Origin: Bog-756 sp963833585
GTDB taxonomy: Bacteria > Actinomycetota > Acidimicrobiia > Acidimicrobiales > RAAP-2
Direction: 5' to 3'
DNA length: 64,000 bases
NCBI GenBank assembly: GCA_963833585.1
Contig: CAWHYF010000006.1
Location: 682,001 to 746,000 of the forward strand
The position numbers were made by a program, and so were the translations under genes. The notes under the pieces are model-generated. The model was not told the origin of the DNA, made no database searches, and worked only from the letters and a program-made list of their open reading frames with translations. Below are positions 46,976 to 55,041 of the stretch, one piece after another. Position 1 is the first letter of the stretch; each line of letters begins with the position of its first letter.

Positions 46976-47023
46976 CTCGACGTCGGCGCCGTCGACGCGC
47001 AGCGGGATCAGGGCTTCAGCAGA

Positions 47024-47389
47024 TCAGCTGAAGGAAGACCCGCAGCCGCAGGTGCGCGAGGCGTTGGGGTTGGTCACATGGAACCCGGCGCCCTGCAGCC
47101 CGTCGCTGTAGTCGAGGGTGGAGCCCTTGAGCAGGTCGGCGCTGGTGGGATCCACCACCACCTTCACCGTGCCGAACTCCCGCACCACATCGTCGTCGGC
47201 CACATCGGCATCGAAGAACATCTCATAGCTGAAGCCGGAGCAGCCGCCCGGGCGTACCGCCACCCGCAGGGCGAGGCCGTCGATGTCCTCCTGGGCCAGG
47301 AGCTCGGCCACCTTGGACGTGGCGACGTCGGTCAGCGTGACCGGATTGGGCTTCTTCCCGATGCTCACGGTCTGCATGGTGGCACTCAT
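47024..47389 (-). CDS. erpA: A-type iron-sulfur carrier (ErpA/IscA family)
   Basis: 121-residue HesB-type protein that binds and delivers Fe-S clusters. The three conserved Cys are in P-G-G-C-S-G-F near residue 50 and in C-G-C-G-S-S-F at the C-terminus. Length is normal with an N-terminal extension of about 15 residues. AGAGGAG lies 6 nt before the ATG at 47389. The fusion protein with two 2Fe-2S sites follows directly, and the Fe-S scaffold ATPase Mrp is encoded divergently at 47576, making this an Fe-S assembly neighbourhood. Confidence 0.92.
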   Translation of the reverse strand: MSATMQTVSIGKKPNPVTLTDVATSKVAELLAQEDIDGLALRVAVRPGGCSGFSYEMFFDADVADDDVVREFGTVKVVVDPTSADLLKGSTLDYSDGLQGAGFHVTNPNASRTCGCGSSFS

Positions 47390-47562
47390 CGGCGCTCCTC
47401 TTGATCTGGACTTCGCTGGACGGCGACTCTCGACTCCAACCTGCCGCACCGACCGCGCCCGGGACCACGGTCCCAGGCCTACCTCGACGCTGTGCAGCCA
47501 AGCGTACCCGCGTCCAGGGGCTGGTGGTACATCCCATCGGGTGGCCGGCCGGTCCCGCCAGG

Positions 47563-47568
47563 TAGAAT
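47563..47568 (+). promoter_or_regulatory. -10 element of a leaderless mrp promoter
   Basis: TAGAAT is followed by 7 nt and the GTG at 47576. No ribosome binding site exists between them, so translation likely starts on the mRNA 5' end. The -35 is not recognisable. Confidence 0.55.
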
Positions 47569-47575
47569 TGGCCAG

Positions 47576-49015
47576 GTGAGCAGGTCTGACAGCGTCGAGC
47601 CCGGCCCCGGCCGGCCGCGGGACCCGGTTCCGTCCGACGAGACGGTCCGTGCCGCGCTGCGCAGCGTGGTCGACCCGGAGCTGGGCGCCGACATCGTCGA
47701 GCTGGGGATGGTGACCTCGATCCAGATCGCTGACGACGGTGCCGTCGGCGTCGAAGTGGCCCTGACCGTGGCCGGCTGTCCGCTCCGCACCCAGATCAAG
47801 AACGACGTGGCGACCCACGTGGGCGCGGTCCCCGGGGTACGGAACGTCACCGTGACCACCGGGGTGATGGACGCCGGGCAGCGGAAGGTGGTCATGGCGC
47901 GGGCCCGGCAGCTGGCCCAGGATCCGGCCCCGGCCACCGACATCCCCGACACCGCCCGGGTCATCGCCATCGCCTCGGGCAAGGGCGGGGTCGGGAAGAG
48001 CTCGGTGACCGTCAACCTGGCGGTGGCCCTGGCCCGGCGGGGGCTCACCGTCGGGGTGCTCGACGCCGACATCTGGGGGTTCTCCGTCCCGCGGCTCCTG
48101 GGGATGACCGGTGACGTGGAGGCCCGCGACAAGAAGATGGTGCCCCTCGAGCGCAGCGTCGGCGACGGTACGCTGCGGGTGCTCTCGATGGGATTCCTGG
48201 CCGACGAGGACAGCGCCATCATGTGGCGGGGCCTCATCCTCAACCGGGCCGTGCAGCAGTTCCTCGAGGACGTCCACTGGGGCGACCTGGACTACCTGCT
48301 GATCGACATGCCCCCGGGCACCGGGGACATCCAGATGGGGCTGGCCCGGATGCTGCCCCGTACCGAGGTCATCGTGGTGACCACCCCGCCGGTGGCGGCC
48401 CAGAAGGTGGCGGCCCGCACTGCGGACATGGCCCGCAAGGGCTACCTGCGGGTGGCCGGGGTGATCGAGAACATGAGCGACTTCGTCTGCGAGCACGGCA
48501 CCTCCTACGCCCTCTTCGGGTCGGGGGGAGGGGCCCGCCTGGCTGCCGACGTCGGTGTCCCGCTGATCGGCCGGATCCCCCTACACCCGTCCGTGGCGGC
48601 CGGCGGTGACGCTGGGACCCCGGTGGCCCTGGACGAGGGCAGCCCCCTGGCCGAAGCGTTCGACGCCATCGCGGACTCGGTGATCACCACCATCGCCCCG
48701 GTGGTGTCCATGGACGGCTGCAGCGTGCGCCTGCTCGAGCGGGTCGAGGCCGCGGTCGCGGCCGGGCAACTCGATCCGCCGGCAGCGGCCCCGGTGGAAG
48801 CGAACCAGCCGATCCCTGAGGCCGATCCGGCTGATCCCTTCAGGCCGATCCGGCTGATCCCCTCAGGCCGATCCGGCCATTCGGGCCCCAGGCCTGGCGG
48901 GCCAGCTCGGCCAGGGCCGGATCGATCTGACCGCTCGAAGCCAACCGGTCGGCGAGAGCCTCCTCGTAGCCCGGATCGCCGGGCCGGAGGATCAGGACGT
49001 GGCCGTCCTCGATGA
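47576..49015 (+). CDS. mrp: Mrp/NBP35-family iron-sulfur cluster carrier ATPase
   Basis: 479 residues as read. An N-terminal MIP18-like (DUF59) domain at about 20-95 contains V-D-P-E-L-G-A-D-I-V-E-L-G-M-V and C-P-L-R; the ParA-like P-loop domain has G-K-G-G-V-G-K-S-S near residue 140, D-A-D-I-W-G-F-S-V, and M-P-P-G-T-G-D. The usual CxxC for cluster binding is incomplete: V-C-E-H-G has only one Cys. The last 75 residues are Pro/Arg/Ser-rich, cross a 23-bp repeat and overlap the convergent NUDIX gene by 176 nt, so the true end may be earlier. The start is the leaderless GTG. Confidence 0.88.
   Translation: MSRSDSVEPGPGRPRDPVPSDETVRAALRSVVDPELGADIVELGMVTSIQIADDGAVGVEVALTVAGCPLRTQIKNDVATHVGAVPGVRNVTVTTGVMDAGQRKVVMARARQLAQDPAPATDIPDTARVIAIASGKGGVGKSSVTVNLAVALARRGLTVGVLDADIWGFSVPRLLGMTGDVEARDKKMVPLERSVGDGTLRVLSMGFLADEDSAIMWRGLILNRAVQQFLEDVHWGDLDYLLIDMPPGTGDIQMGLARMLPRTEVIVVTTPPVAAQKVAARTADMARKGYLRVAGVIENMSDFVCEHGTSYALFGSGGGARLAADVGVPLIGRIPLHPSVAAGGDAGTPVALDEGSPLAEAFDAIADSVITTIAPVVSMDGCSVRLLERVEAAVAAGQLDPPAAAPVEANQPIPEADPADPFRPIRLIPSGRSGHSGPRPGGPARPGPDRSDRSKPTGRREPPRSPDRRAGGSGRGRPR
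48811..48878. repeat. Three tandem copies of a 22-23 bp unit
   Basis: Units begin at 48811, 48833 and 48856, with consensus GATCCC(T/C)TCAGGCCGATCCGGCT. They lie where the mrp and NUDIX genes converge and code for both tails. Because 23 is not a multiple of 3, copy-number change would shift both reading frames at their ends. Confidence 0.75.
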
Positions 49016-49775
49016 GCACGATGGGCAGCACCGTCGTGACGTGGGTCACCTGCCGGGCCCAGTCCATCACCCCACGGGTGGACGAGAACCCCTCGATGCT
49101 GCGCAGGTTGGCGATGGTGGGCGGGAGCAGCTCGATCTCGCCGTCGGCCTCGCGGGACAGTGCCTCCCCGGGACGGATCCAGATGGTGGCGATGGTCTCG
49201 GACTCGTCGTGGCGGGCGACCTGTCCGGTCGGGGCGGCGGTGATGAAGAACCTGGTGTCGTAGCGACGCGGGGCCAGCTCCGGCGTGATCCAGTGGCTGA
49301 TGTAGTAGACGGAGTCGACCGCCAGCACCAGGCCCTCCCGCCGACCGATCTCGAGTAGACCGAGCTCCTGCCGGTTGACCGCGTCCCGATACACGGCGAA
49401 GCGGGAGGCCACCTCGGGGTCGGTGGTGTCGAGCATGGCCCCGACCTGGCTTCCGTCGTCGCGGCGGCGGGCCAGCATCACCCCGGCCTCCTCGAAACAC
49501 TCGCGCAGTGCCGCGACCCAGTAGGCCAGCCCTCCCGATTCCACCCCGAGGACCGCACTGGCCTCGGCATCGGACCGGCCGGCGCACAGGGCCTCCACCG
49601 CCGGGCCGTGGTCCTCGGGATCGACCGACCCGCCCGGGAACACATACGCCCCCGCCACGAACTCCGAGGCCAGGTTCCGGCGCAGCATGCACACTTCAAC
49701 GGCCGGGCCGCCCTCCCGGTCCACCGCGTCCCGAACCAGCATCACGGTGGCGGCGGGCTGGATGGGGACGGGCAC
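48840..49775 (-). CDS. NUDIX hydrolase, NUDT7/8/19-like with inserted box
   Basis: 311-residue NUDIX protein. The box is split: G-A-Y-V-F-P-G-G-S-V-D near residue 45 and, about 45 residues later, A-A-L-R-E-C-F-E-E-A-G-V (the R-E-x-x-E-E metal helix). An insert of this kind is typical of the NUDT7/19 group acting on CoA esters, but the CoA-specific motif was not identified. The last residues (R-I-G-L-R-G-S-A-G-S-A) are encoded by the 23-bp repeat. GTG start with TAGCCT (49787-49782) 6 nt upstream and no Shine-Dalgarno, so probably leaderless. Confidence 0.85.
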   Translation of the reverse strand: MPVPIQPAATVMLVRDAVDREGGPAVEVCMLRRNLASEFVAGAYVFPGGSVDPEDHGPAVEALCAGRSDAEASAVLGVESGGLAYWVAALRECFEEAGVMLARRRDDGSQVGAMLDTTDPEVASRFAVYRDAVNRQELGLLEIGRREGLVLAVDSVYYISHWITPELAPRRYDTRFFITAAPTGQVARHDESETIATIWIRPGEALSREADGEIELLPPTIANLRSIEGFSSTRGVMDWARQVTHVTTVLPIVLIEDGHVLILRPGDPGYEEALADRLASSGQIDPALAELARQAWGPNGRIGLRGSAGSA

Positions 49776-49844
49776 CGGTTCAGGCTACTGCCGCCCATCG
49801 CCGACGGGCAGCCCGACGGCCACCCTTCATCGTCGGCCGAGGGC

Positions 49845-50765
49845 TCAGGCCCGCTCGCGCTCGACGGCCGATCGGGGGGTGAGCGCCCCGGAGTCCACCA
49901 GCGCGCTGGTGGCCAGTTCACCGAAACCGATGGGCTCGGCGATGAGCCAGGCGTGGGCCCCGTCGACCACCACCCCGTCCACCCCCGCGGCGTGGCGGAG
50001 ATCGTCGAAGGCCGAGCGCGGTACCAGGCCGTCCCGGTCGGACCAGGCCACCGTGACCGGGATGCCCCAGCGGGCGATGGCCCGGACCTCGCGGACCAGG
50101 TCGGCGCGCCGGATGAACTCGCCGGTGCGGAACATTCCGAACGGATTGCTCACCAGGTTGGGGATGAAGTCCTCCAGGAGCACGGGTAACAGGCGGAGCA
50201 GCCGTGGGGAGTGGAGCAGGTCGGTCGAGAAGTGCCGGCCCCAGTCCCAGAACGGGCGCTGGACCATGGTCCGCACCTCGTTGGGGAAGAGCGCCCACGT
50301 GGGACTGCCGATGGCGTTGGCCAACAACAAGGCCGAGACCCGCCAGGGCTGCTCATAGGTGAAGGCGGTCGCCACCCCGCCACCGAAGGAGTGCCCGGCG
50401 ACCAGTGCCACCTCCCGCTGCCCCACCGCATCGAGGAACCGGCCGACCCAGGTGGCGTAGCCGGTGAAGGTGCGCTGGTCGGATGGCAGCTCGCGGGTCC
50501 CGCCGAACCCCGGCAGGGCCGGGGCGTAGACCCGGCAACCGGCGGCGGCCATGGCCCGGATGGGTGCCCGGTAGGCGTTGGGCCGGAGACCCCAGCCGTG
50601 GAGGAACAGGGCGGCCGGACCGGTACCGCAGACCCCGTAGCTGACCCGGTGCCCGTCCACGGCGACCCGATCCCAGCGGATCCCCGGCCTGGCTCCGATC
50701 GGCACGGGTGAGGCGACCGGGCCGGTGACCACCCGGTGACTCGGCCCCTGCACATCTCCCGACAT
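49845..50765 (-). CDS. Alpha/beta hydrolase
   Basis: 306-residue hydrolase: oxyanion region F-L-H-G-W-G near residue 55, nucleophile elbow V-A-G-H-S-F-G-G-G near 122, acid in W-S-D-R-D-G near 240, and catalytic His in D-G-A-H-A-W-L-I near 272. No signal peptide; a soluble cytosolic esterase or epoxide/haloalkane-hydrolase-like enzyme is possible, substrate unknown. TACACT (50779-50774), 8 nt before the ATG, implies a leaderless or nearly leaderless mRNA. Its stop lies 70 nt before the NUDIX gene start on the same strand. Confidence 0.85.
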   Translation of the reverse strand: MSGDVQGPSHRVVTGPVASPVPIGARPGIRWDRVAVDGHRVSYGVCGTGPAALFLHGWGLRPNAYRAPIRAMAAAGCRVYAPALPGFGGTRELPSDQRTFTGYATWVGRFLDAVGQREVALVAGHSFGGGVATAFTYEQPWRVSALLLANAIGSPTWALFPNEVRTMVQRPFWDWGRHFSTDLLHSPRLLRLLPVLLEDFIPNLVSNPFGMFRTGEFIRRADLVREVRAIARWGIPVTVAWSDRDGLVPRSAFDDLRHAAGVDGVVVDGAHAWLIAEPIGFGELATSALVDSGALTPRSAVERERA

Positions 50766-50946
50766 GGCCGGTCAGTGTAGGCCCCCAGGGCGCCCAGCGG
50801 TCTGATCTCCCCCGGTCCCCGGGGTGAGGGCCCGCCCGGACCGCTCCTCTGGTCGCCCACGTCACCGGGATGGGCCGACTCCGCCCCCCCGGGCCCGGCG
50901 ATTACGCTTCCTCCGACGACTCCAGGAAATCGGGGACTGCGGAACG

Positions 50947-52068
50947 ATGGCACAGGACCAGAGCAAAACCTCCGCCGGGGGGAACAAGACCTCCACCGGA
51001 GGGAACAAGCCCAAGCCCGGCAACGCCTCCGGCGCGGGTTCCGGACAGAGCGCCAAGGACCGGAGCCGGGCCCAGAGTCGGCCGGTCTCCGGCAAGGCCC
51101 CCACCGGCAAGGCGGGCAAGGCCACCGGTGCCAACAAGACCGGCGGTCCCGGCGGAAACAAGCCCCGGCCCGGGGTGCGGCCCGCCCCCCAACCACCAAA
51201 GCGCAAGCTCTCGGGGGCCGCCATGGCCTGGGGCGCCGTGGGCCTGGTGGTAGTCATCATCGTGGCGCTGGTCATCGTGAAGGCGACCAGCTCGAGCAGC
51301 ACCGACAACTCCTTCACCCCGGTCACCCCGGCACCGGCCTCGGTGGTCCACGACGTGACCAACATCCCCTTGTCCGTCTACAACACGGTGGGGGTGACCT
51401 CCCCCACGGTTCCGGTGGCTCCGCCCACCATCTTGAGCAACCAACGTCCGATGACGCTCGATGGCAAGTCCCCCGCCATGCTCTATTACGGCGCCGAATA
51501 CTGTCCCTACTGTGCCGCCGAGCGTTGGGCCATCACCGCGGCACTCTCCCGGTTCGGAACCTGGTCCGACCTCCAGGTGACGGCGTCCTCCCACTCCGAC
51601 GTCGACCCGGCCACCAACACGTTCAGCTTCCACGGCGCCACACTCACCAGCCCGTACCTCACCTTCCGCGGGGTCGAGCAGTACACCAACGTGCCGACTT
51701 CGACACCGGGCGCCTACACCAACCTGCAGAACCCGACGGCCGAGGAGAAGGCCAACCTCCTCAAGTACAGCAGCTCGAAATTCAATCCCAACGCCACCTC
51801 GAGCGGTGGGATCTCCTTCCCGTACGTCAACATCAACAACCTGGCCCTGATCTCGGGGGCCAGCTACAGCCCCGGCATCCTGGCCGGTCAGACCTGGGAG
51901 CAGATTGCCAGCGGCCTGAGCAACCCGTCCAATCCCACCACCCAGGCCATCGTGGCCACCGCCAACTACATGTCGGCGTCCATCTGTGCCAGTACCAAGA
52001 ACGCTCCGGCCACGGTCTGCAACAGCTCCGGGGTCAAGGCCGCGGCCAAGGCCCTGAAGCTGAGCTGA
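50947..52068 (+). CDS. Membrane-anchored DUF929 thioredoxin-like protein
   Basis: 373 residues. A long basic, Gly/Lys/Pro-rich cytoplasmic region (1-95) precedes one membrane helix (about 98-120). The external domain contains Y-G-A-E-Y-C-P-Y-C-A-A-E-R-W near residue 183: the C-x-x-C site of a thioredoxin-like fold as annotated in DUF929 proteins. It should act in disulfide formation or reduction outside the membrane. The gene heads a three-gene operon with a VKOR homologue and a second DUF929 protein. The ATG at 50947 was chosen because the upstream in-frame codons look non-coding. Confidence 0.8.
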   Translation: MAQDQSKTSAGGNKTSTGGNKPKPGNASGAGSGQSAKDRSRAQSRPVSGKAPTGKAGKATGANKTGGPGGNKPRPGVRPAPQPPKRKLSGAAMAWGAVGLVVVIIVALVIVKATSSSSTDNSFTPVTPAPASVVHDVTNIPLSVYNTVGVTSPTVPVAPPTILSNQRPMTLDGKSPAMLYYGAEYCPYCAAERWAITAALSRFGTWSDLQVTASSHSDVDPATNTFSFHGATLTSPYLTFRGVEQYTNVPTSTPGAYTNLQNPTAEEKANLLKYSSSKFNPNATSSGGISFPYVNINNLALISGASYSPGILAGQTWEQIASGLSNPSNPTTQAIVATANYMSASICASTKNAPATVCNSSGVKAAAKALKLS

Positions 52069-52092
52069 TCGGGTCAATCGGGGAGGTCGACG

Positions 52093-52572
52093 GTGCCCAC
52101 GCTGCGGTGGCAGCCCATCGCGACCCTGGTGTTGAGCATCGCCGGACTGGGAATCGCCACCTACCTGACCGTCACCCATTTCGACAAGGTCGCCCTGGTC
52201 TGCTCGGACAGCGGGGCCATCAACTGCACCAAGGTCACCACCAGTCCCCAGTCGGTGATCTTCGGCATCCCGGTGGCCGTGCTCGGCCTGGCCTTCTTCG
52301 TCCCCATGATCGCCTTGTGCCTGCCGGCGGCATGGCGGACCGCCGACCGTCGGATCCACCTGGCCCGTTTGATCCTCTCCGTCACCGGAGTCGGCATGAT
52401 CCTCTACCTGATCATCGCCGAGCTGTTCATCATCAAGGCCATCTGCCTGTGGTGTTCGGGGGTCCACCTGGTCACCTTCATCCTGTTCGTGATCGTGGTG
52501 ACGGCGTCCCCGGTGGTGCTGGCCCCCGGCTATGGGACGGTCACCGGTGACGAGTACGTCGTCGGGCCGTAG
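52093..52572 (+). CDS. Vitamin K epoxide reductase (VKOR) family protein
   Basis: 159-residue membrane protein with four to five helices. The two Cys pairs of bacterial VKORs are present: V-C-S-D-S-G-A-I-N-C on the first external loop and the redox-active C-L-W-C near residue 120. VKOR passes electrons from disulfide-forming partners to quinone, replacing DsbB in actinobacteria. Here no DsbA-like domain is fused; the neighbouring DUF929 proteins, with C-P-Y-C and C-P-F-C, are the likely partners. GTG start with GGGAGG upstream, 24 nt after the first DUF929 gene. Confidence 0.9.
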   Translation: MPTLRWQPIATLVLSIAGLGIATYLTVTHFDKVALVCSDSGAINCTKVTTSPQSVIFGIPVAVLGLAFFVPMIALCLPAAWRTADRRIHLARLILSVTGVGMILYLIIAELFIIKAICLWCSGVHLVTFILFVIVVTASPVVLAPGYGTVTGDEYVVGP

Positions 52573-52596
52573 GGGTCGCCGTCCGAGGGGGCCGGC

Positions 52597-53517
52597 GTGA
52601 CCGATGACCAGCAACCGGCGCCGGGGGCGGGGTCAATCGGCCCGCAGCGAGTGGGAGCGGCGGCCGAGCAGCCGGCTGGCCGGACGGGGACCAGGACGGC
52701 CCGGTTCGCCTGGGTGGCAGTGGCCGTGATTCTGGTGGGGGCGATCGCCCTGGTCACCTACGCCCTCACCGATCCCACCGTGACCCAGCGGACTGCGCCG
52801 CGGGCCACCGCCGCCCCCGACGTGGTGTCGCAGCTGGCCAAGGTGCCTCTGGCGGTCTTCGACTCCGTCGGCGTCTCTGCGCCTCAGACGTCGCTGGTGG
52901 CTCCGACACCGGTGTCGGGACAGCCCGTGTTGAAAGTGGATGGAAAACCCGAGGTGCTCTACGTGGGCGCCGAATACTGTCCCTTCTGCGCCGCCGAACG
53001 GTGGCCGCTGATCGTGGCGCTGTCCCGGTTCGGCCGCTTCAGCGAGTTGAAGGACATGCAGTCGGCCCAGCTCTCGGTGTTCCCGGGCACCCAGACCTTC
53101 AGCTTCGTCGGGTCCACCTACACCAGTCGGTACCTGGCCTTCGCCGGGGTGGAGCTGTACTCGGACACCGTCAACTCCCAGGGGGAGTTCGCCCGCATCG
53201 CCACCCTCAGCCCGGTCGAGGCCCTGGCGATCGGGCGGTACGGACCGCGATCCGACCCGGGGACCTATCCGTTCGTCGACATCGGCAACCGGATGGTCAC
53301 GTCGACCTCGGCATTCAGTCCCGCCGTCCTGGTGAAGCAGTCCCAGGCCGGGATCGCCGGGGGCCTGAACCAGGCCGACATCCCGGTCACCCAGGCCGTG
53401 GTGGCCTCGGCCAACCAACTCACCGCCGGCGTCTGCACCGTCACCGGACAACAGCCGGCATCGGTCTGCGCCAGCAAGGGAGTCCGGGAGGCGGCGGTCT
53501 CGCTCGGGATGAGCTGA
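52597..53517 (+). CDS. Membrane-anchored DUF929 thioredoxin-like protein (second copy)
   Basis: 306-residue paralogue of the operon's first gene, with a shorter cytoplasmic lead (1-38), one membrane helix (about 39-60) and the external redox site V-G-A-E-Y-C-P-F-C-A-A-E-R-W near residue 128. Both copies share V-S-x-L-A-K-V-P-L-like approach sequences and a C-terminal Cys pair (V-C-T-V / V-C-A-S in this copy). AGGGGG precedes the GTG. Two partners around one VKOR suggests division of labour, for example by substrate. Confidence 0.8.
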   Translation: MTDDQQPAPGAGSIGPQRVGAAAEQPAGRTGTRTARFAWVAVAVILVGAIALVTYALTDPTVTQRTAPRATAAPDVVSQLAKVPLAVFDSVGVSAPQTSLVAPTPVSGQPVLKVDGKPEVLYVGAEYCPFCAAERWPLIVALSRFGRFSELKDMQSAQLSVFPGTQTFSFVGSTYTSRYLAFAGVELYSDTVNSQGEFARIATLSPVEALAIGRYGPRSDPGTYPFVDIGNRMVTSTSAFSPAVLVKQSQAGIAGGLNQADIPVTQAVVASANQLTAGVCTVTGQQPASVCASKGVREAAVSLGMS

Positions 53518-53563
53518 CCCACCGGCCGGTGCCGTCTGGCACCGGGCCCCACTGGGTCCAGGG

Positions 53564-53821
53564 TCAGCCGGCCCGCCGGTCGGACAACTGCTTGCGCTCC
53601 ATCTCGTTGAGCCCACCCCAGATGCCGTGGGGCTCGTGGATCCGGATGGCGTAGTCGAGGCACTCGACCCGCACGACGCACGACTGGCAGATGGACTTGG
53701 CCCGCTCCTCGCGCTGCAACTTCTCTTCCTTGCGTTCCGCATGGGCAGGCGGGAAAAAGATCTCCGCCTGAGGCCCGCGGCACGCGGCCCTCAACTGCCA
53801 TGTGTCCAGCGCTTGCTCCAC
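53564..53821 (-). CDS. WhiB-family iron-sulfur transcription factor
   Basis: 85-residue WhiB protein binding a 4Fe-4S cluster. Ligands are the Cys in A-A-C-R-G near residue 14 and the triple pattern I-C-Q-S-C-V-V-R-V-E-C; the G-I-W-G-G turn and the basic C-terminus follow. It has a GTG start with GGGGGAG upstream. The pairing of a whiB gene with two ArsA-like ATPase genes is known in mycobacteria (whiB4 region), though there the genes converge and here they diverge. Subclass cannot be fixed from the sequence alone. Confidence 0.92.
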   Translation of the reverse strand: MEQALDTWQLRAACRGPQAEIFFPPAHAERKEEKLQREERAKSICQSCVVRVECLDYAIRIHEPHGIWGGLNEMERKQLSDRRAG

Positions 53822-54027
53822 TTGCCCAACTCCCCCTTCGTGCCCCCCAGCATCCTCCAGGAACGGAACGTACTCGCGCCCTCGACCGGAAACAAGGGGT
53901 CTGACCAGGATTTCTCACCGATGCGACCGCCACGCCCACGGGCAGGACACCCTCCGACACGGATCGTGAGGATCCGGGGCCGTCGGGGGCCCCGACCCGG
54001 TAGCCGGACACTACGCTCCTGGGGGTC

Positions 54028-55041
54028 ATGGAGATCAGCACCTTCTGCCGCCAGAGCCGGGTCCTGATCGTGGCCGGCAAGGGCGGGGTGGGCAAGACCA
54101 CCATGGTGGCGGCCCTGGCCCACATGGCGGCCCAGGTCGGCCTGTCGGTTCTGGTGGTCGAGCTGGAAGGCCGGGCCGGGGTGGCCACCGCCTTCGGGAG
54201 CAGCGAACCGCTGGACTACGCCGGCTCGGTGCTCCGGGCGGCCGGAGCCGAGGTGGACGGTGGGGAGGACGACGTCCGGTCCATCCCGAAGGGGACGGTC
54301 CGAGCCCGCACCATCACCCCCGACGACGCCCTGCTCGAGTATCTGGCCGACCACGGCATGCGACGGATCTCCAAGCGACTGCTGTCCTCGGGGATCATCG
54401 ACCTGGTGGCCGGCGCCATCCCCGGCATCCGGGACATCCTCGTGCTCGGCAAGGTCAAGCAGATCGAGCGCAGCGGCATCGCCGACCTGGTCCTGGTGGA
54501 CGCTCCGGCGACCGGTCACACCATGACCTTCCTGTCGTCCGCCGGGGGACTGCTCGACGCGGCGCGTGGCGGGCCGATCCGGTCGCAAGCCGCTGACGTG
54601 GTCGCCCTGCTCTCCGACCCGGCCCGCTGTCAGGTGGCCCTGGTCACCCTGCCCGAGGAGATGCCGGTCAACGAGGTCATCGAGGCCGCCTACCAACTCG
54701 AGGACAAGGTGGGCATCGCCCTCGGGCCGGTCATCGTGAACGGCTGCTATCCCCCCCTCGACGCGCTCGAGACCCCGGCGGACCGGGCGGCGCAGACGGC
54801 CGGGGTCTCCCTGGAGCCCGGACTGGTCGAGGCGCTGGAGCAGGCCCGCCAGTTCCGGATGACCCGTCAGCAGCTGCAAGGTGAGCAACTCGACCGGCTG
54901 GCCCACGAGCTTCCTCTCCCGCAGCTCCGGGTGCCCTTCCTGTTCACCGCATCGATCGGGCCCGCCGAGCTGGATGCCCTGAGCGCGGCGCTGGCCCACG
55001 GGGTCGAGGCGCTCCACGACCCGGCCCAGGCGGCGTCATGA
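54028..55041 (+). CDS. ArsA/GET3-like ATPase (first of pair)
   Basis: 337-residue deviant-Walker ATPase: A-G-K-G-G-V-G-K-T-T-M near residue 17, switch I-like D-x-x-x in V-E-L-E-G-R, and D-A-P-A-T-G-H near residue 160. No arsenite-binding Cys triad or tail-anchor groove was recognised, so arsenic transport is unlikely. Paired proteins of this kind in mycobacteria (the Rv3679/Rv3680 type) form a complex and affect envelope and redox phenotypes. The last 4 nt overlap the next gene (ATGA). Confidence 0.85.
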   Translation: MEISTFCRQSRVLIVAGKGGVGKTTMVAALAHMAAQVGLSVLVVELEGRAGVATAFGSSEPLDYAGSVLRAAGAEVDGGEDDVRSIPKGTVRARTITPDDALLEYLADHGMRRISKRLLSSGIIDLVAGAIPGIRDILVLGKVKQIERSGIADLVLVDAPATGHTMTFLSSAGGLLDAARGGPIRSQAADVVALLSDPARCQVALVTLPEEMPVNEVIEAAYQLEDKVGIALGPVIVNGCYPPLDALETPADRAAQTAGVSLEPGLVEALEQARQFRMTRQQLQGEQLDRLAHELPLPQLRVPFLFTASIGPAELDALSAALAHGVEALHDPAQAAS

